NCBI GenBank assembly: GCA_963682175.1
Contig: OY821786.1
Span: forward strand, 23,334,501 to 23,398,500
From: Triglochin maritima
Taxonomy: Eukaryota; Streptophyta; Magnoliopsida; Alismatales; Juncaginaceae
Length of the DNA: 64,000 nt
Direction: 5' to 3'
Of the stretch, positions 45,840-57,346 are shown piece by piece (within the stretch, counting starts at the first letter, position 1; every line of letters starts with the position of its first letter). The notes beneath the pieces are model-generated. The model did not search any database, was not told the DNA's origin, and saw nothing but the letters and a program-made list of their open reading frames with translations. Position numbers and translations under genes: made by a program.

Positions 45840-46890
45840 ATGTTGATTGTAGTATAATGGGTAGGCAAAACCTGGCTCGATGTGATAAAAATACAAGTGT
45901 AAGTTGATATAGAAGCTTTGGTGGGATGTTTGACAGGTTTATGAATAATATAAGAGCAGGTGAATTAAAGACTTGAAAGGAACTACTTGAATCTACGTTG
46001 AAACTACGCTGAATTGTATGCTGAATTTCAATTATCTCTATTGACTCAGACCCAATTAATAGTTTTAGCTCACTTATTACCCTGAAATTAGTATAGCTTT
46101 TATTCTGTTTTGTCTGAGGACTATGGCTGCATGTTTTTTATTATTTGGACAATAGTTGTTTTGTTATTTGGTTGTATATACCTTATACAGTAAGTGGTGC
46201 AAGCGCAATATATATCCATGGCATAGTCTCTACCTCTCTAAGATGAGAGTATTACTGTAAAGACAAATGAATGAATGAAATGGTGAAAAAGGAAAGATGA
46301 ACCAAATGAAAAATGAAAGCATCAGACTTCTTGGTGTTATACTTTTCTTTGTCTTGATGGGCTTTATTTACGACACAAGCATTTCTAAGGTTCTAACCTT
46401 GGATGGTTATTGTGTGTATTATAAAATATTGAAGTGGTGACTTTTTTTTAGACTAAGAATGATCATTTGTTTGTAGGTACAAGATGAACCCAACGGATTA
46501 AACGAGGAAGGATGTATTCATGATCAAAATATGGAAGAATGACTTTTATTTGGCCATGGATCGGAGCTCGATTAGTGATGGTGATTTGGGCATGCAATGA
46601 CATTTCTTTGTCTATTTAAGTTAGTGATGATAGTCTTGAATACACCGGGAATGTTTTGTCTATTTGGCATACAATGCCATTTGTTTGTCTAGTTGGCCAT
46701 ATTGGATTATTTTTTTTGTGAATGGCTTTTTGAACTTGTCTAAGGTTGGTTTGATTTTGTAAATTGTCGTGGCCACTAGACAATGTTCACTACATTATAT
46801 TTCTAAATCTATATATTTTGATCTTTTTATTATAATTGTAGAGTGGATCTTTTTATTATTATTATTATTATTACACTACTACTAATTATA
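45840..46890. other. CACTA interior without recognisable gene
   Basis: AT-rich sequence with an (ATT)n run near 46853-46875. No conserved frame seen. Confidence 0.5.
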
Positions 46891-46894
46891 ATAA

Positions 46895-47250
46895 TATAAG
46901 CGTTGCATGAGGCATAACTCGAACTTGATATAGTCAAATGCAACGGTTCTAATTTTGCCTAAAGGTGTTGCATTAGTTTCCATGTACCATTGCATTACAT
47001 CTAATGCAACGATTCATAAATGAATTCAAACATGTTACATTAGGTGCTCAAGCACGTTGCTGTAGCTCTAATGCAACGCTTTTTCATTATGTCTTACAAT
47101 CATTGCATTAGGGTCCAAAATTGTTGCAGTTCATCTAATGCAACGGCATCAAATGCAACGGTCTATGGACGGTTGCATTATGCCTATTGCAACAGTTGTT
47201 ACACCCTAATGCAATGTTTTTAAGGTGTTGCAATAGATCTATAATGTAGT
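46895..47250. repeat. Right subterminal repeats of the CACTA element
   Basis: About fifteen copies of AATGCAAC/GTTGCATT in both orientations, followed by the TIR TGTAGTAGTG (47245-47254). Confidence 0.8.
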
Positions 47251-47257
47251 AGTGATT

Positions 47258-48367
47258 GGGTGGTTGTTTGCATAAAAGTCTTAACAAATTTTCCAAGCTT
47301 GTCAACCTAACATCATAATCTCCATTGTTACTAAACCCAGATGATGTATTATTTTGGTTATACTGGTTTGGTTGTTGTCTAGGAGGTTGACCTTGTTGGC
47401 TCCATGAAACATTGGGATGATTACGCCAACCAGGGTTATAGGTTGATGCGTATGGGTCATTTCTAGAATGGTTAAACGTGGCATTAACTTGTTCCAAGTC
47501 CACACAATCCTTCATTATATGACCAGTCTGACCACATCTAGAGCAAGGGATAGAAGAGGCTTGATTCACTAGGGGTCGGGTTTTTAGCTCTAGACTTTCC
47601 ATTCTACGCATAAGGGTAGCTAGTTTTGCATCAGCAGCTACAGTAGCATCTACAGCTAAGACACCTGGTTTGGGTTGACTTGCTATTCTAGATCCAATAC
47701 TCGGGTTATTCGGTGCTCTAGTATTGTCCCATTGCATACTATTTTCGGCTAAATCCTCAACAAAAGTCCAAGCATCATTCTCATTTTTGGATATGAAGTT
47801 CCCTTGGCTTACAGATTCTACCATAACCTTAGATGTAGGTGTCAATCCCTCATAAATAATTTGGCACAATTGCCATGTTGGAATTCCATGATGAGGGCAT
47901 TGGGTCAACAAACTTTTAAATCTTTCTAAATAGGAATAGAACGGCTGGCTCTCAGATTGAACGAATGCAACAATTTCATTCCTAATCCTAATAGTCTTAT
48001 GGTTGGGGAAATATTTCTTTAAGAACACTTGAACAAACTCGACCCAACTCGTAATGGATCTTTCGGCTAGACTATATAGCCATTTCTTAGCGTCGTCCTT
48101 CAGTGCTAGTGGCACGAATTTAAGACGCACTGCCTCCTCAGAGATATGCTGGTATTGCATAAGAGAGCAGATTTTCTCAAATTCTCTAAGGAAGAGATAT
48201 GGGTCTTCCTTAGAGGTGAACTTGGGCAACATACTCATGTATTGTGCCTTTAGTTCGAAGTGGTGTCCCGGTATGGTGGGCATAACGATGCACGATGGCT
48301 GAGCAGCCATCGTTAGGTAGCACCGATCCCTCAGAGTCATTGGCGGGTCCACTACATTCTCACCCAT
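47258..48367 (-). pseudogene. gag: E3 Gag (capsid and zinc knuckle), cut by CACTA
   Basis: The ATG at 48367 (MGENVVDPPMTLRDRCYL) opens 370 uninterrupted codons ending at the CACTA duplication. The capsid (Retrotrans_gag type) shows KWLYSL and FLKKYFPN. An intact CX2CX4HX4C knuckle (CSRCGQTGHIMKDC) lies near residue 285. It is followed by DPYASTYNPGWRNHPNVSW, as in E1. Similarity to E1 Gag is clear along the whole length. Coding sequence upstream of the ATG could have been lost, since the frame is open to a TGA just upstream. It reads well apart from the insertion. Confidence 0.85.
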
Positions 48368-49789
48368 TGGATCCGGGTGAGGTGGTGCAACAGGTGGATT
48401 GGGGCTAAGCTCTAGACTGGAATCTAGATGAACTCGTCAGAGTCGATTGCTCAAGTCCCGAACCCAAATCTGAGTGCACCGGTTCGAATCAATTTTTGAA
48501 TTCAAATTTGAAATTTAAATTCCAAATTCAATTTCAAGAATCAATTACTTTTTCACTTTTTTTTTAATTTTTTTTTTCGAAAATGGAAACAAACAATAGA
48601 AGGGGGAAAGATGAGAAAGGAATCCTAATCTAGAGAATTGAGATGAGAAAAGAAAGAAGACTCAGATGAGAAGGGAAACTAAACTCTAACAGATAGATGA
48701 GAGGGTTGGTCAGAAATCTCCTAAACAAGCACGGTTCAAACAATCCTAGACCTAATGTCGCTTAAATCTAGACGACTCCTAACTGGTTGAGTCGAATTGG
48801 TTCGCTTGATTCACCTCCCTCACTAATCAAACCAAATTGGCCAGGCAGTGTATAGCTAGTTGGGGCGCTTCCGACAGAGTCGGTGCCAATTAGACAACCA
48901 CTTCGCTTGGAAGACTTACGTCAACACAAAAACACTTTCTAGACACAAAATTAAATTCGATCAGCTTCAAGTCATAGCAAGTCAAACCAATCTTCTCCTT
49001 AATTGAGTCTGAATCCTTAGGGGCCAATGTCTAATTGATTTTAATTTTAAGGCTTGGGTGACAGTTTAGGATTGTGATTTGTGGGCCACGGAAGGGTGAT
49101 GAAATCCCCACCGTATCTTTTCCTGCGGAGTTGCCCTTAAGATAGTTTAACTTAAATCTATCAACGATAGTCAAATATTGGTCTTTAGTTGGGGGACAAT
49201 TGCAAGGTTGTATGCGAACTAAATTATATGCTTAAATGCAATCGATAAAAACCGCGCACGTACCTTGCCTGTAGCACTCTACAACAAAAAATAATTTGCA
49301 AGAATTTAGCAAGAATATTGCAAACAAAACACTATATGATGCATGCACTAAGTCTTTCTAATTTTGCCAATTTTTAGGTCAGAGTTGAATTATTGCCTAT
49401 TATGGAATTTAAGCCTAACACGTGCAGTTCTACAAAAAGGAAATTTTCCGAAACTAGAAATTACGAGAAAAAAGGCAACAAAGGTAACCTACGCATGCTC
49501 AGTCGGGTTCGCCGCCCGCTCTCGAAAATTTCCAGTTGCTCTACGTGTCCACCCAGAGATGGAGACAACCCCAGAAAATTTTGAAGCCCAGATGCTTCAG
49601 ACGTGCGGCGATTTCGCCGCAAGCTGTTCTTTGGATGCGGTGATTTCGCTGCCCTTCTTGCTCCAACTGTGCCTTGATTTCGCCGCGCACTCTGTTGTCT
49701 CCTGAATCGCAAACCAAAATCGTTAGATCGCGCACACGATAAACAGAATAGAATCGAAATCACCAAAAATAAATAAAATCTTGGTCGCC
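48368..49789 (-). other. E3 untranslated leader
   Basis: No gene. Holds palindrome copies at 49604-49621 (TGCGGCGATTTCGCCGCA) and 49636-49652, and a third degenerate one near 49671-49687. The conserved purine block is at about 49094-49120. Confidence 0.7.
49604..49687. repeat. Palindrome cluster in the E3 leader
   Basis: TGCGGCGA-TT-TCGCCGCA (49604-49621) plus two degenerate copies. The same kind of palindrome is in the E3 LTRs (40490-40539 and 50472-50521), unlike the GACCGCC...GGCGGTC palindrome of E1/E2. Confidence 0.85.
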
Positions 49790-49807
49790 TCCCCGGCAAT
49801 GGCGCCA
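49790..49807 (-). other. E3 primer binding site (tRNA-Asp)
   Basis: Minus-strand TGGCGCCATTGCCGGGGA, 17 of 18 matches to the tRNA-Asp 3' end. Confidence 0.85.
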
Positions 49808-49813
49808 AAAACT

Positions 49814-51016
49814 TGATGAGAATTTTATTTATACCGCAAGTGCACGGCGTCGATGAAGACGCGGCAAGTACGGGTCGAACACAAGGAGGGAGTGATATTG
49901 TTATTTTTGTGATTTTCGATTAAGGAAAGAAAGAGAGAGAAATAAGGTTGGTTTGAGATTTTTGGATTTTTAATTTCTAAAGCAAGAACAACAAAAACAA
50001 ATTAAGAATAAAGCAAATATGGATGAGAGTCCAGCGGGTGGAGGTTTAAATATCGGGTTTTGTTTAGAGAAATCTGAAACTTATAATAAATCATATTAGT
50101 TATAAAGCATTACATGATAAATGATTCAACATAAACTCAAGTGATCAAAATATACTAACACGAAATTAAAATAATAACATCATTCTTCTTCTCATCACCC
50201 TAAATCCGTCACCCCTACCCTTTGGAGAGAGTTAGAAACTCATGGATAGAGGGAAGGAGAAGTTGTCCTAGAGAAACTACAAAAGAAAACGAAAAACACA
50301 AAATAAACCAACAGAATTTTATTACTAAAGCATGGAATAAAAAACAAGAATTTCTTCACAACATCGTTTCGGGGCTATTTATAGCCGATACAAGGGACCC
50401 AAGTATAAAATAGGAAAGTACACGCGTCATGACACGAATGGACAAAATCCGGGGCCACGGATCGCAAGGGGTGTGGCGTTTTCGCCGCAAGTTGTATGTG
50501 ATGTGCGGCGGAATTGCCGCAATTTTAGCTCTGATTGGATCCGGATTTTTCCTGTGTGTTTATGGTATGATTTAAATATCTTTTGCGCGTTTGGATTGAT
50601 TTCTTTCCTTTCTTTTGAGCTCCGAGTTTATTTCTTCATATATTTGGAGATCCAAATTGATTTTTCTTTAGAACTTCTCCAAAATAATATTTTGGTACTT
50701 GTAATTTGCAGTCGGGTCCTCGACTTTTTGCAATTAAGTCCCTGGCTACTTTTGTGCTTAAGTCCTTGGCCTTTTTGTAATTAAGTCCTTGAATGCTTTT
50801 ATGCTTGGATGTACTTCCATTTGAATCCCGATAATCTTGAACTTGGTCTTTATGACAGAAATGAGTCTCTTGCACGCATTTATGCTCGGGATATGGGTAA
50901 TTTGCATTCAGGTCCCTGTATTTTGTAAATAAGACTAAACACATACCTTAGTAGCATTTATTGATATAAAATTAATCTAAATGAAAGACATATGATGCAA
51001 TGTATGCAATGCATCA
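49814..51016 (-). repeat. E3 5' LTR (1203 bp)
   Basis: Minus sense TGATGCATTGC...AATTCTCATCA. Palindromes at 50472-50489 and 50504-50521; TATA at 50376-50383 (minus); perfect U5 hairpin GCGTC-TTCATC-GACGC (49847-49862). Confidence 0.9.
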
Positions 51017-51021
51017 CTAAT

Positions 51022-53355
51022 CAAGTATGCTCCTAACCTGTGATGAGTGTTTTGGTAGGGGGTGTTGGCTGGAGGGGCCGGCCAGCACCATGTGGTCGTT
51101 GGTGAAGCGGTTGCACCACCAACTAGTTTCTCTTTAGCGCACGTATGGAGCTTGAGCTAGATGAGGTTGGTTGTGGAGTAGCCAGGTGCACCAGAGCTCT
51201 GGCAAGCTCTGGTGAGGTCCGACCAGAAGTGAAAACTTCCTCCCTGGGTCAAGTCTGATGGGGGTCCGGATCTATGGGGGTGTGGCTGGTGAACACCTGA
51301 TCCGAGCGGGTAAGGTTGTCCTCAACTCTTTTGTCGCCTAACTTGGGCTGGCTGGCTAGTACAACAACTGCAGTCAGTTTCTAGGGTCAAGAAGGGGTGG
51401 ATATAAACTCTAGGGAGGTTAGGGTTGAGTGGGATATGGTCTGGCTTGCTTAGTCTGAGCCAAGGATGCAAAGGTGGGCTGACCTTGTAGTTGGTTCACT
51501 CGTGTGACTCTCGCTCAGTTGATAGACCGAATGGCTGGACTGACCTCTTCTGACTTTCGCCCACCTCAGACTGACTTGGAAGGGTTTCTCTGAGCATGTG
51601 GTGGGGATGGATCAGGGTAGCATATGCATGGTTGTGATTTTGTATTTTTCTATAATCTAATTGATGTAATCGCTGGTGTGTGACATGGGTTGTTATCCTG
51701 ATTTGTTGGCCGAATCGATTCTGATCCAGCAGTAGATTTGATATATCATGAGTGTATTTCATGTATATGCTCTGATATTCATGTCAAGTTCCCATTTAGA
51801 AATGCTATCATACCTATTCATATTATATGCTGCCCATTATAAGCCTATTTGCCATGTGTAACCCTTTGCATGCATGTATACTATCTATGGATGTATACAT
51901 GCAAATATAGCTTCCTGATATCACATGCATCTTTTTCCATGTCATTCCACTGATATATTTATAACTCAAACCCATATCAACTCTGATCATGTTCTGAGAT
52001 TTTAACTACTATCGCATATACGCCCTGAAATTGACGATGCATATTGTCGACTATTGTGGAGTTCGATTATGACGTACCTTGTTGTAATTCATCATCATAT
52101 TGTTTCTTACATGTCTATGTGTTATTGATGTGAAGTGTTATAATGTGGTTATGTATGTTGCTTAGGACATCAGACCTTATAACGTCCTTATCATGACCCG
52201 TAGATGACTCGATTAGTTGTTATCTTGGTTTGCCGATCCGGTTATGATTGCTTGCTATTGTGAGTTTCGTTTGTTTCTTGATTGGGATGTTCTGATTATG
52301 ATTTGTTTTGGGCTATAGGAGGGTATCCGGATACTCTTCCTTGAGCTCGTTCCGTATCCTTTAGCTACATTAGATTTTAGATGCTTACGTAGCTTGCATT
52401 GCATTAATATGATTAATAATTCTGGGCATGTTCTGTTTTCTAGGCCTACGGACCACGAGTGGGTCCTTTAGCTTCAGAGGTCATTCGTATAAGAATTTCA
52501 TGTTGGGAGGCCAGGCGTAAGATAATTCCTGGGCAGGCGCGCTGCCATTCTATCTCAGGGTAGGTGTTCCCAAGTTCGTGATGGCACCATGTAGGTCACT
52601 TGCCGTGAATTGGAACACTTATCCGGCGCACCACTTTATGCCGAGTGGTGGGTCACTGTCGAGTGAACGCCTTTGACCAGCGAGGCTGGTGTTCTAGTTC
52701 CTCTCCAGGAATGTGTTCGGGTGCGCCCGACTGGTACGGTTTGTGGAGTCGTAGCCTTCTGTTGCATTTCATGCTTTTCTGTTTTGTTTCTGACTAGCAT
52801 GGCTGGTATTCTTATTCCCTTGGAGGTATTTTGCGGGTGTTACCCGATTGGCACGAGTGATGGAGTTGTAGCCTTCTGATGCGTTATGTGCTTTTCTATT
52901 TATGTTTCTGATGCTTTTGTCTTAGATAGATTGCATGCATTCTTCTATAAAACTCTGATTGGGCCAAGGGCATACTGGGTTTTCTTTATAGAAAACTCAC
53001 GCATATGTCAATGCGGTGCTTGGAGGTAGTTAGACTCCTACAGGGCAGACTTGACGAGTAGTCGAAGTTCTGTACACGAGGGACACGTCGACCAGAGTCT
53101 TGAGTTTATCTTACTTCCATTTTATGCTATTGTATTTCCTTTGAGGCTCGGACATTGTTGTTGAACCTTTTCATATATGGATAATTTATTACTTAAATTA
53201 TTTATATAAATTGTCTATCCATGTATGTCGCTTATGTCTGTCAAGTCCTCTTGTTTGGTCTGTCTTTTGAAACTCCTTCAGTTGTTGTGGAGGTCTCTAA
53301 TCACAACACTTGTAGTTTTCCCAGTGTGCGTACCCGCGAGATCGGGGGCGTTACA
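51022..53355 (+). repeat. LARD 5' LTR, second part
   Basis: Continues 39921 after E3 and ends GATCGGGGGCGTTACA. Its reverse complement matches the left end of the solo LTR at 54652. Contains no gene; the short frames here are not conserved coding sequence. Confidence 0.85.
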
Positions 53356-53358
53356 ACA

Positions 53359-53371
53359 TGGTATCAGAGCA
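53359..53371 (+). other. LARD primer binding site (tRNA-Met)
   Basis: TGGTATCAGAGCA, 3 nt after the LTR end; the usual chromovirus and copia initiator-Met site. Confidence 0.85.
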
Positions 53372-54651
53372 GGTCGATCCCTAAAGTGTACAGAATCTGA
53401 AGACTCTCCAGTGGGACATCTTGCCCAAACCCTGTAGGTAATTTTCCTATCTTTTAGAATTGCATTCTGATAGTGATAGATCATATTTGAATTGGTGAAA
53501 TTGTTTTCTTGTGGATTGCCTTCTGTGTTTGGAGACCAAAACAACCAAACCCCATCAGTCCTTCTCAGTTCCCTCTCCTCCTCCCATGTTTTGGTGTCGA
53601 GATCTCCAACAAGTCCATCTTGTCAAGCAAGCAAGAAGTGCAAGAGGCGACTAGCTAGCAAGCATGGGAGGCGGTTGCAACGGGATTCCAGTAAAATCTA
53701 GGGTTCTTCTCCACCAATTTCAGGTATGCTCCTAGCCCCTTAGCAGAAGAGGATGTAGAGTGGGTGTTGGACAAAGTTTAGTCCAGCACCATTGGGTTAG
53801 GCGATCTGAGGTTCGAAGTGCACAAGTGCAGATCCACCCGATAGTGTGGACTGTGTTGCATCATCAAAATTTCAGAGGTTGGCTGGGCTATTCTCCCACT
53901 AGCATGACCCTGGCTTCATGCTTTCCTTGGTGGTTTGACGAAGAAACTAGAAGGGATGAGGCTTGGCTGTGGGGAGCAAGTCGGGGTTGTGTTTGCATGC
54001 ATGGTGTGCGTGATTTTCTACCACCTCTTCTTGTTTGAAATTATGATTTCCTGGTTGATCTGTTAATTTATTTAACATGTTGTAACATGTGATTTTTCTA
54101 GGGTGTGTTACTGATTTTAGAACTCATGCTCCTTCATTATTTCATGATTTTGTTCAGGGATATTTGCATGAATCATTAATGATCACAGATCCTATGTCCA
54201 TGCGTGACTTAGTAATTCTGTCCAGATTTCCTTGCATGAGGTGCTTGTTGAGTTAGGTCTTATATTCATATATGGATTTATAATTTTGTTCAGACATTAG
54301 TTACATGAATTATTACTATTTTAGGTCACCTAATCTTGCATGATTTCATAACTTGTTAATTCAGTCGTTTATAAGTCATCACGGATTTCAGATCTTATAT
54401 CTATGCGTGATCTAGCTAATAGGTCTAAATAATACCGCATGACTCATTCTGATTTTAGTCCAGTAACGATCAATACAAGTATACGCTTTGATTTGACAAT
54501 TTTCTAAGCTATATTCATGACATCTCATCTGAGAATAACTTGCATATTTTCAATTGTGATGTTGATGCAATCAGTAGGGTTGTTATGTGTCGATTGCTAT
54601 GATTGCTATTCTAATTTGATTTCATTCCAGCAGTAGCCATATCACATATAT
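53372..54651 (+). other. LARD interior, left part (noncoding)
   Basis: No retroelement protein recognised in any frame. Short frames (for example 53492-53701) show no known motif. TATAT at 54647-54651 is the solo-LTR duplication. Confidence 0.65.
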
Positions 54652-57341
54652 TGTAACGCCCCCGATCTCGCGGGTACGCACACTGGGAAAGACTACAAGT
54701 GTCGCGATCAGAGACCTCCGCGACGACCGAAGGAGTTACAAAAGACAGACCAACAACGACTCGACAATACGTAGAGAGATCATACATGGATAGACTAACA
54801 TAAAACATGACTGAAAAGTGAGAGATTATCCATATATGGTAACAAGGTCAAATACATTACATCGAGTTCAAAAGGGAAATACATCATAAATAATGCGGAA
54901 GCAAAAGACAAACTGGAGAATCTGGTCGACGTGTCCCTCGTGTACAGAATCTTCGACTAGTCCTCCAGTCTACCCTGTAGGAATCTAAGTACCTGCAAGC
55001 ACCGCATAAACATATGCGTGAGTTTTCTATAAAGAAAACCCAGTATGCTCCTAGCCAACACAACAAGTTACAAAATTATGCATGGGGTCCAATTAAGACA
55101 AGCATCCAAAACAGACACAGAAAAGCACATAATGCAACCGAAGGCTACGACCCCATAGGTCATGCCGGTCGGGCACACCCGAAATATTCCTCAATAGGAA
55201 CCAGAACACCAGCCTCGCTGGTCAAAGGTGGTCACTCGACAGTGACCCACCGCTCGGCACAAAGCGGTGCGCTGGATAAGTGTCCCAATTCGCGGCAAGT
55301 GACCTACATGGTGCCATCGCGAACTTGGGAATACTTACCCTGAGACAGAATGGCAGCGCGCCTGCCCAGGACTTATCTTACGCCTGGCCTCCCAGCGTGA
55401 AGGTCTTATGCAAATGGCCTCTCTAGCTAGAGGACCCACTCGTGGCCCGTCGGCCCAAAAACAGAATGTGCCCAGAATTATTAATCAGATTAAATGCGAT
55501 GCAAGCTACTTAAGCATCTAAAATCTAATGCATCTATAGTGGATGGAGTGAGCTCAAGGAAAGGTATCCGGATACCCTCCTAACAGCCCAAAACAAAACA
55601 AAATCAGAACATCCCAACAATAACCAAACACAAATCAGCAAGCAAACAACCCCAATGGCAATTCAATGTAAACAACACATTGAGTTATCTACGGGTCATG
55701 ATAAAGATGTCATAAGGTCTGATATCCTAAGGGTCAACTAAAATCACCACACAACACCTCATATCAGTCATATATTGGTACTTACATGGTCAGAGAATAG
55801 GTGGATGGGAATTAATTCATACATGTATCAGTAGTCCTATATATATAAAACATGCCTCTGAAATCAGGAGTCTACGTTCCTTCATAGTCGAAACATATAT
55901 ATATTGACATGCATGTTGGTTGATTTGCACAATACTAGATGTCATAGTATGAATAGCATAGATCAATGATGAGTCCTGGTTTAGTCTCGTGTGAGAGCAT
56001 AACGAGATATGTCAGATAAATCATACACAAATCTGATTGTACACCTGAGCTAGACATGGTTCGAATAAAATCAGATTCGATTAACTCAACGCATGTTCAA
56101 GTCGAGACGGGCAACTATACTTGTTACATTACAATCTTGATGAAAGGATTCGATTTATTCACTGATGGAATGTCATGAATATATCATAAGGGATCAACAT
56201 ATCAGAGTGTGTATGGGTGTTAATGATTTCTGGACTAAAATCAGAGCGATTCATGCCATATTATTTATACTTACTAGTTAGATCATGCATGGACGTAAGA
56301 GCAGAATTCAGTAACGAGTCCTACATATGCTGTCTGACCCTACTCATGAAATAACACATAAATATGTGACTCTAATATCTGAAAATATCTCATGCAAACA
56401 CATCTGGACATGATCACAATATCACACACAAGTATAAAATTCGAAGCTCACAAAACAACATCACAAGATGAATAGCAAGAAGCACAACATGCACGCAAAA
56501 CCCCTCCCCTCTAGATCTCCACGGCCCAGCCTCACCACCTCTGGTTTTTCCAACAAACCACCAAGGAATCATGAGTCACAAGTCGTGGTAGAGAGAGAGG
56601 TGCTCAGCCAACCTCTGAAAATTTGGAGAGTGCACTACAGTCCACCCTACCGGGTAGATCTCCATTTGTGCAACTCCAAACCTCAGACCGACCACTCTAT
56701 TTGTGCTGGACTAATCTCCATCCAACACTCCATGCTTCCTATTACACTAAGGGTCCAGGAGCATACCTGATCGGCAAGAAAGATTGCCCAAGCTTTTCCG
56801 GAGATTCTGCCCACAATCTCTTCTTCTAGCCGCACCAGGCTGCACTTGACGTAGCTCCCAACTCTACGGAGATCAGCCCACCAATCAGCTGGAGAAGAGG
56901 AATGAGTGGTCTGAAGTGGTGCGTGAGAAGATGGAAAGGGAGGAAGAGGACGGATGGGAGAGCCTTATATTTGTGCACACAACCCTCCAACTTCCTAGCT
57001 ATCAAGCCACTTCAAGACTTGCCAAGAATGGTGCCAGCATGGACACCCAAAAGTCTCCCTTGAAAATTTCGTGTAACTCCCAAGCTCTCTTCCCATTCCA
57101 CGCCACTCCTAACCAAGCTCATCCCAAAGCGGGCTCTACACTCACCAGGGCCCAAAATGAGGTGATCGAGTCAACCCACCGCACACTAGCTCGATGTGTC
57201 GCACCCGATCGACCAATGAGACAACCGATCGAATCAGCTCAACTAACATGCCATAACACAATTTAATATTCTAAGAGCTAAATTATGCATAACCGAGGAG
57301 AGTGGACTTATTACTATTATAGCAGGAGAGCGGTTCTTACA
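54652..57341 (-). repeat. Inverted solo LTR of the LARD family (2690 bp)
   Basis: Plus strand begins TGTAACGCCCCCGATCTCG and ends GCGGTTCTTACA: a full LTR in reverse orientation. It is flanked by TATAT at 54647-54651 and 57342-57346, so it arose by its own insertion followed by LTR-LTR recombination. Confidence 0.9.
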
Positions 57342-57346
57342 TATAT

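Larger units (their letters stand above)
43435..47254 (+). mobile_element. CACTA (En/Spm) transposon, non-autonomous, inside E3 gag
   Basis: Termini CACTACTACA and TGTAGTAGTG are 10-bp inverted repeats starting CACTA. The 3-bp ATT duplication supports this. Subterminal regions (43441-43720 and 46895-47250) are full of TAATGCAAC/GTTGCATTA in both orientations. The length is 3820 bp. It contains remnants of a TNP1-like gene but no recognisable DDE transposase (TNP2), so it is probably mobilised in trans. Confidence 0.9.
39922..51016 (-). mobile_element. E3: Gag-only LTR retrotransposon carrying a CACTA insertion
   Basis: Minus-strand order: 5' LTR (49814-51016), tRNA-Asp primer site (49790-49807, one mismatch), leader, gag (48367 to 47258), CACTA transposon, rest of gag plus protease (43431 to about 42123), structured 3' region, PPT (41035-41050) and 3' LTR (39922-41034). 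Without CACTA the interior is about 4.96 kb. No pol is present. The LTR sequence is a different family from E1/E2, but U5, PPT, hairpins and leader blocks correspond. Confidence 0.85.

Noticed and set aside
43435..47254. Possible host gene with introns inside E3
   Set aside because: The TIRs, ATT duplication and subterminal arrays define a CACTA transposon, and the exon-like blocks resemble TNP1.
54652..57341. Second full LARD in inverse orientation
   Set aside because: No PBS or PPT-bearing interior is attached on either side, and both ends are flanked by the same TATAT, so it is a solo LTR.
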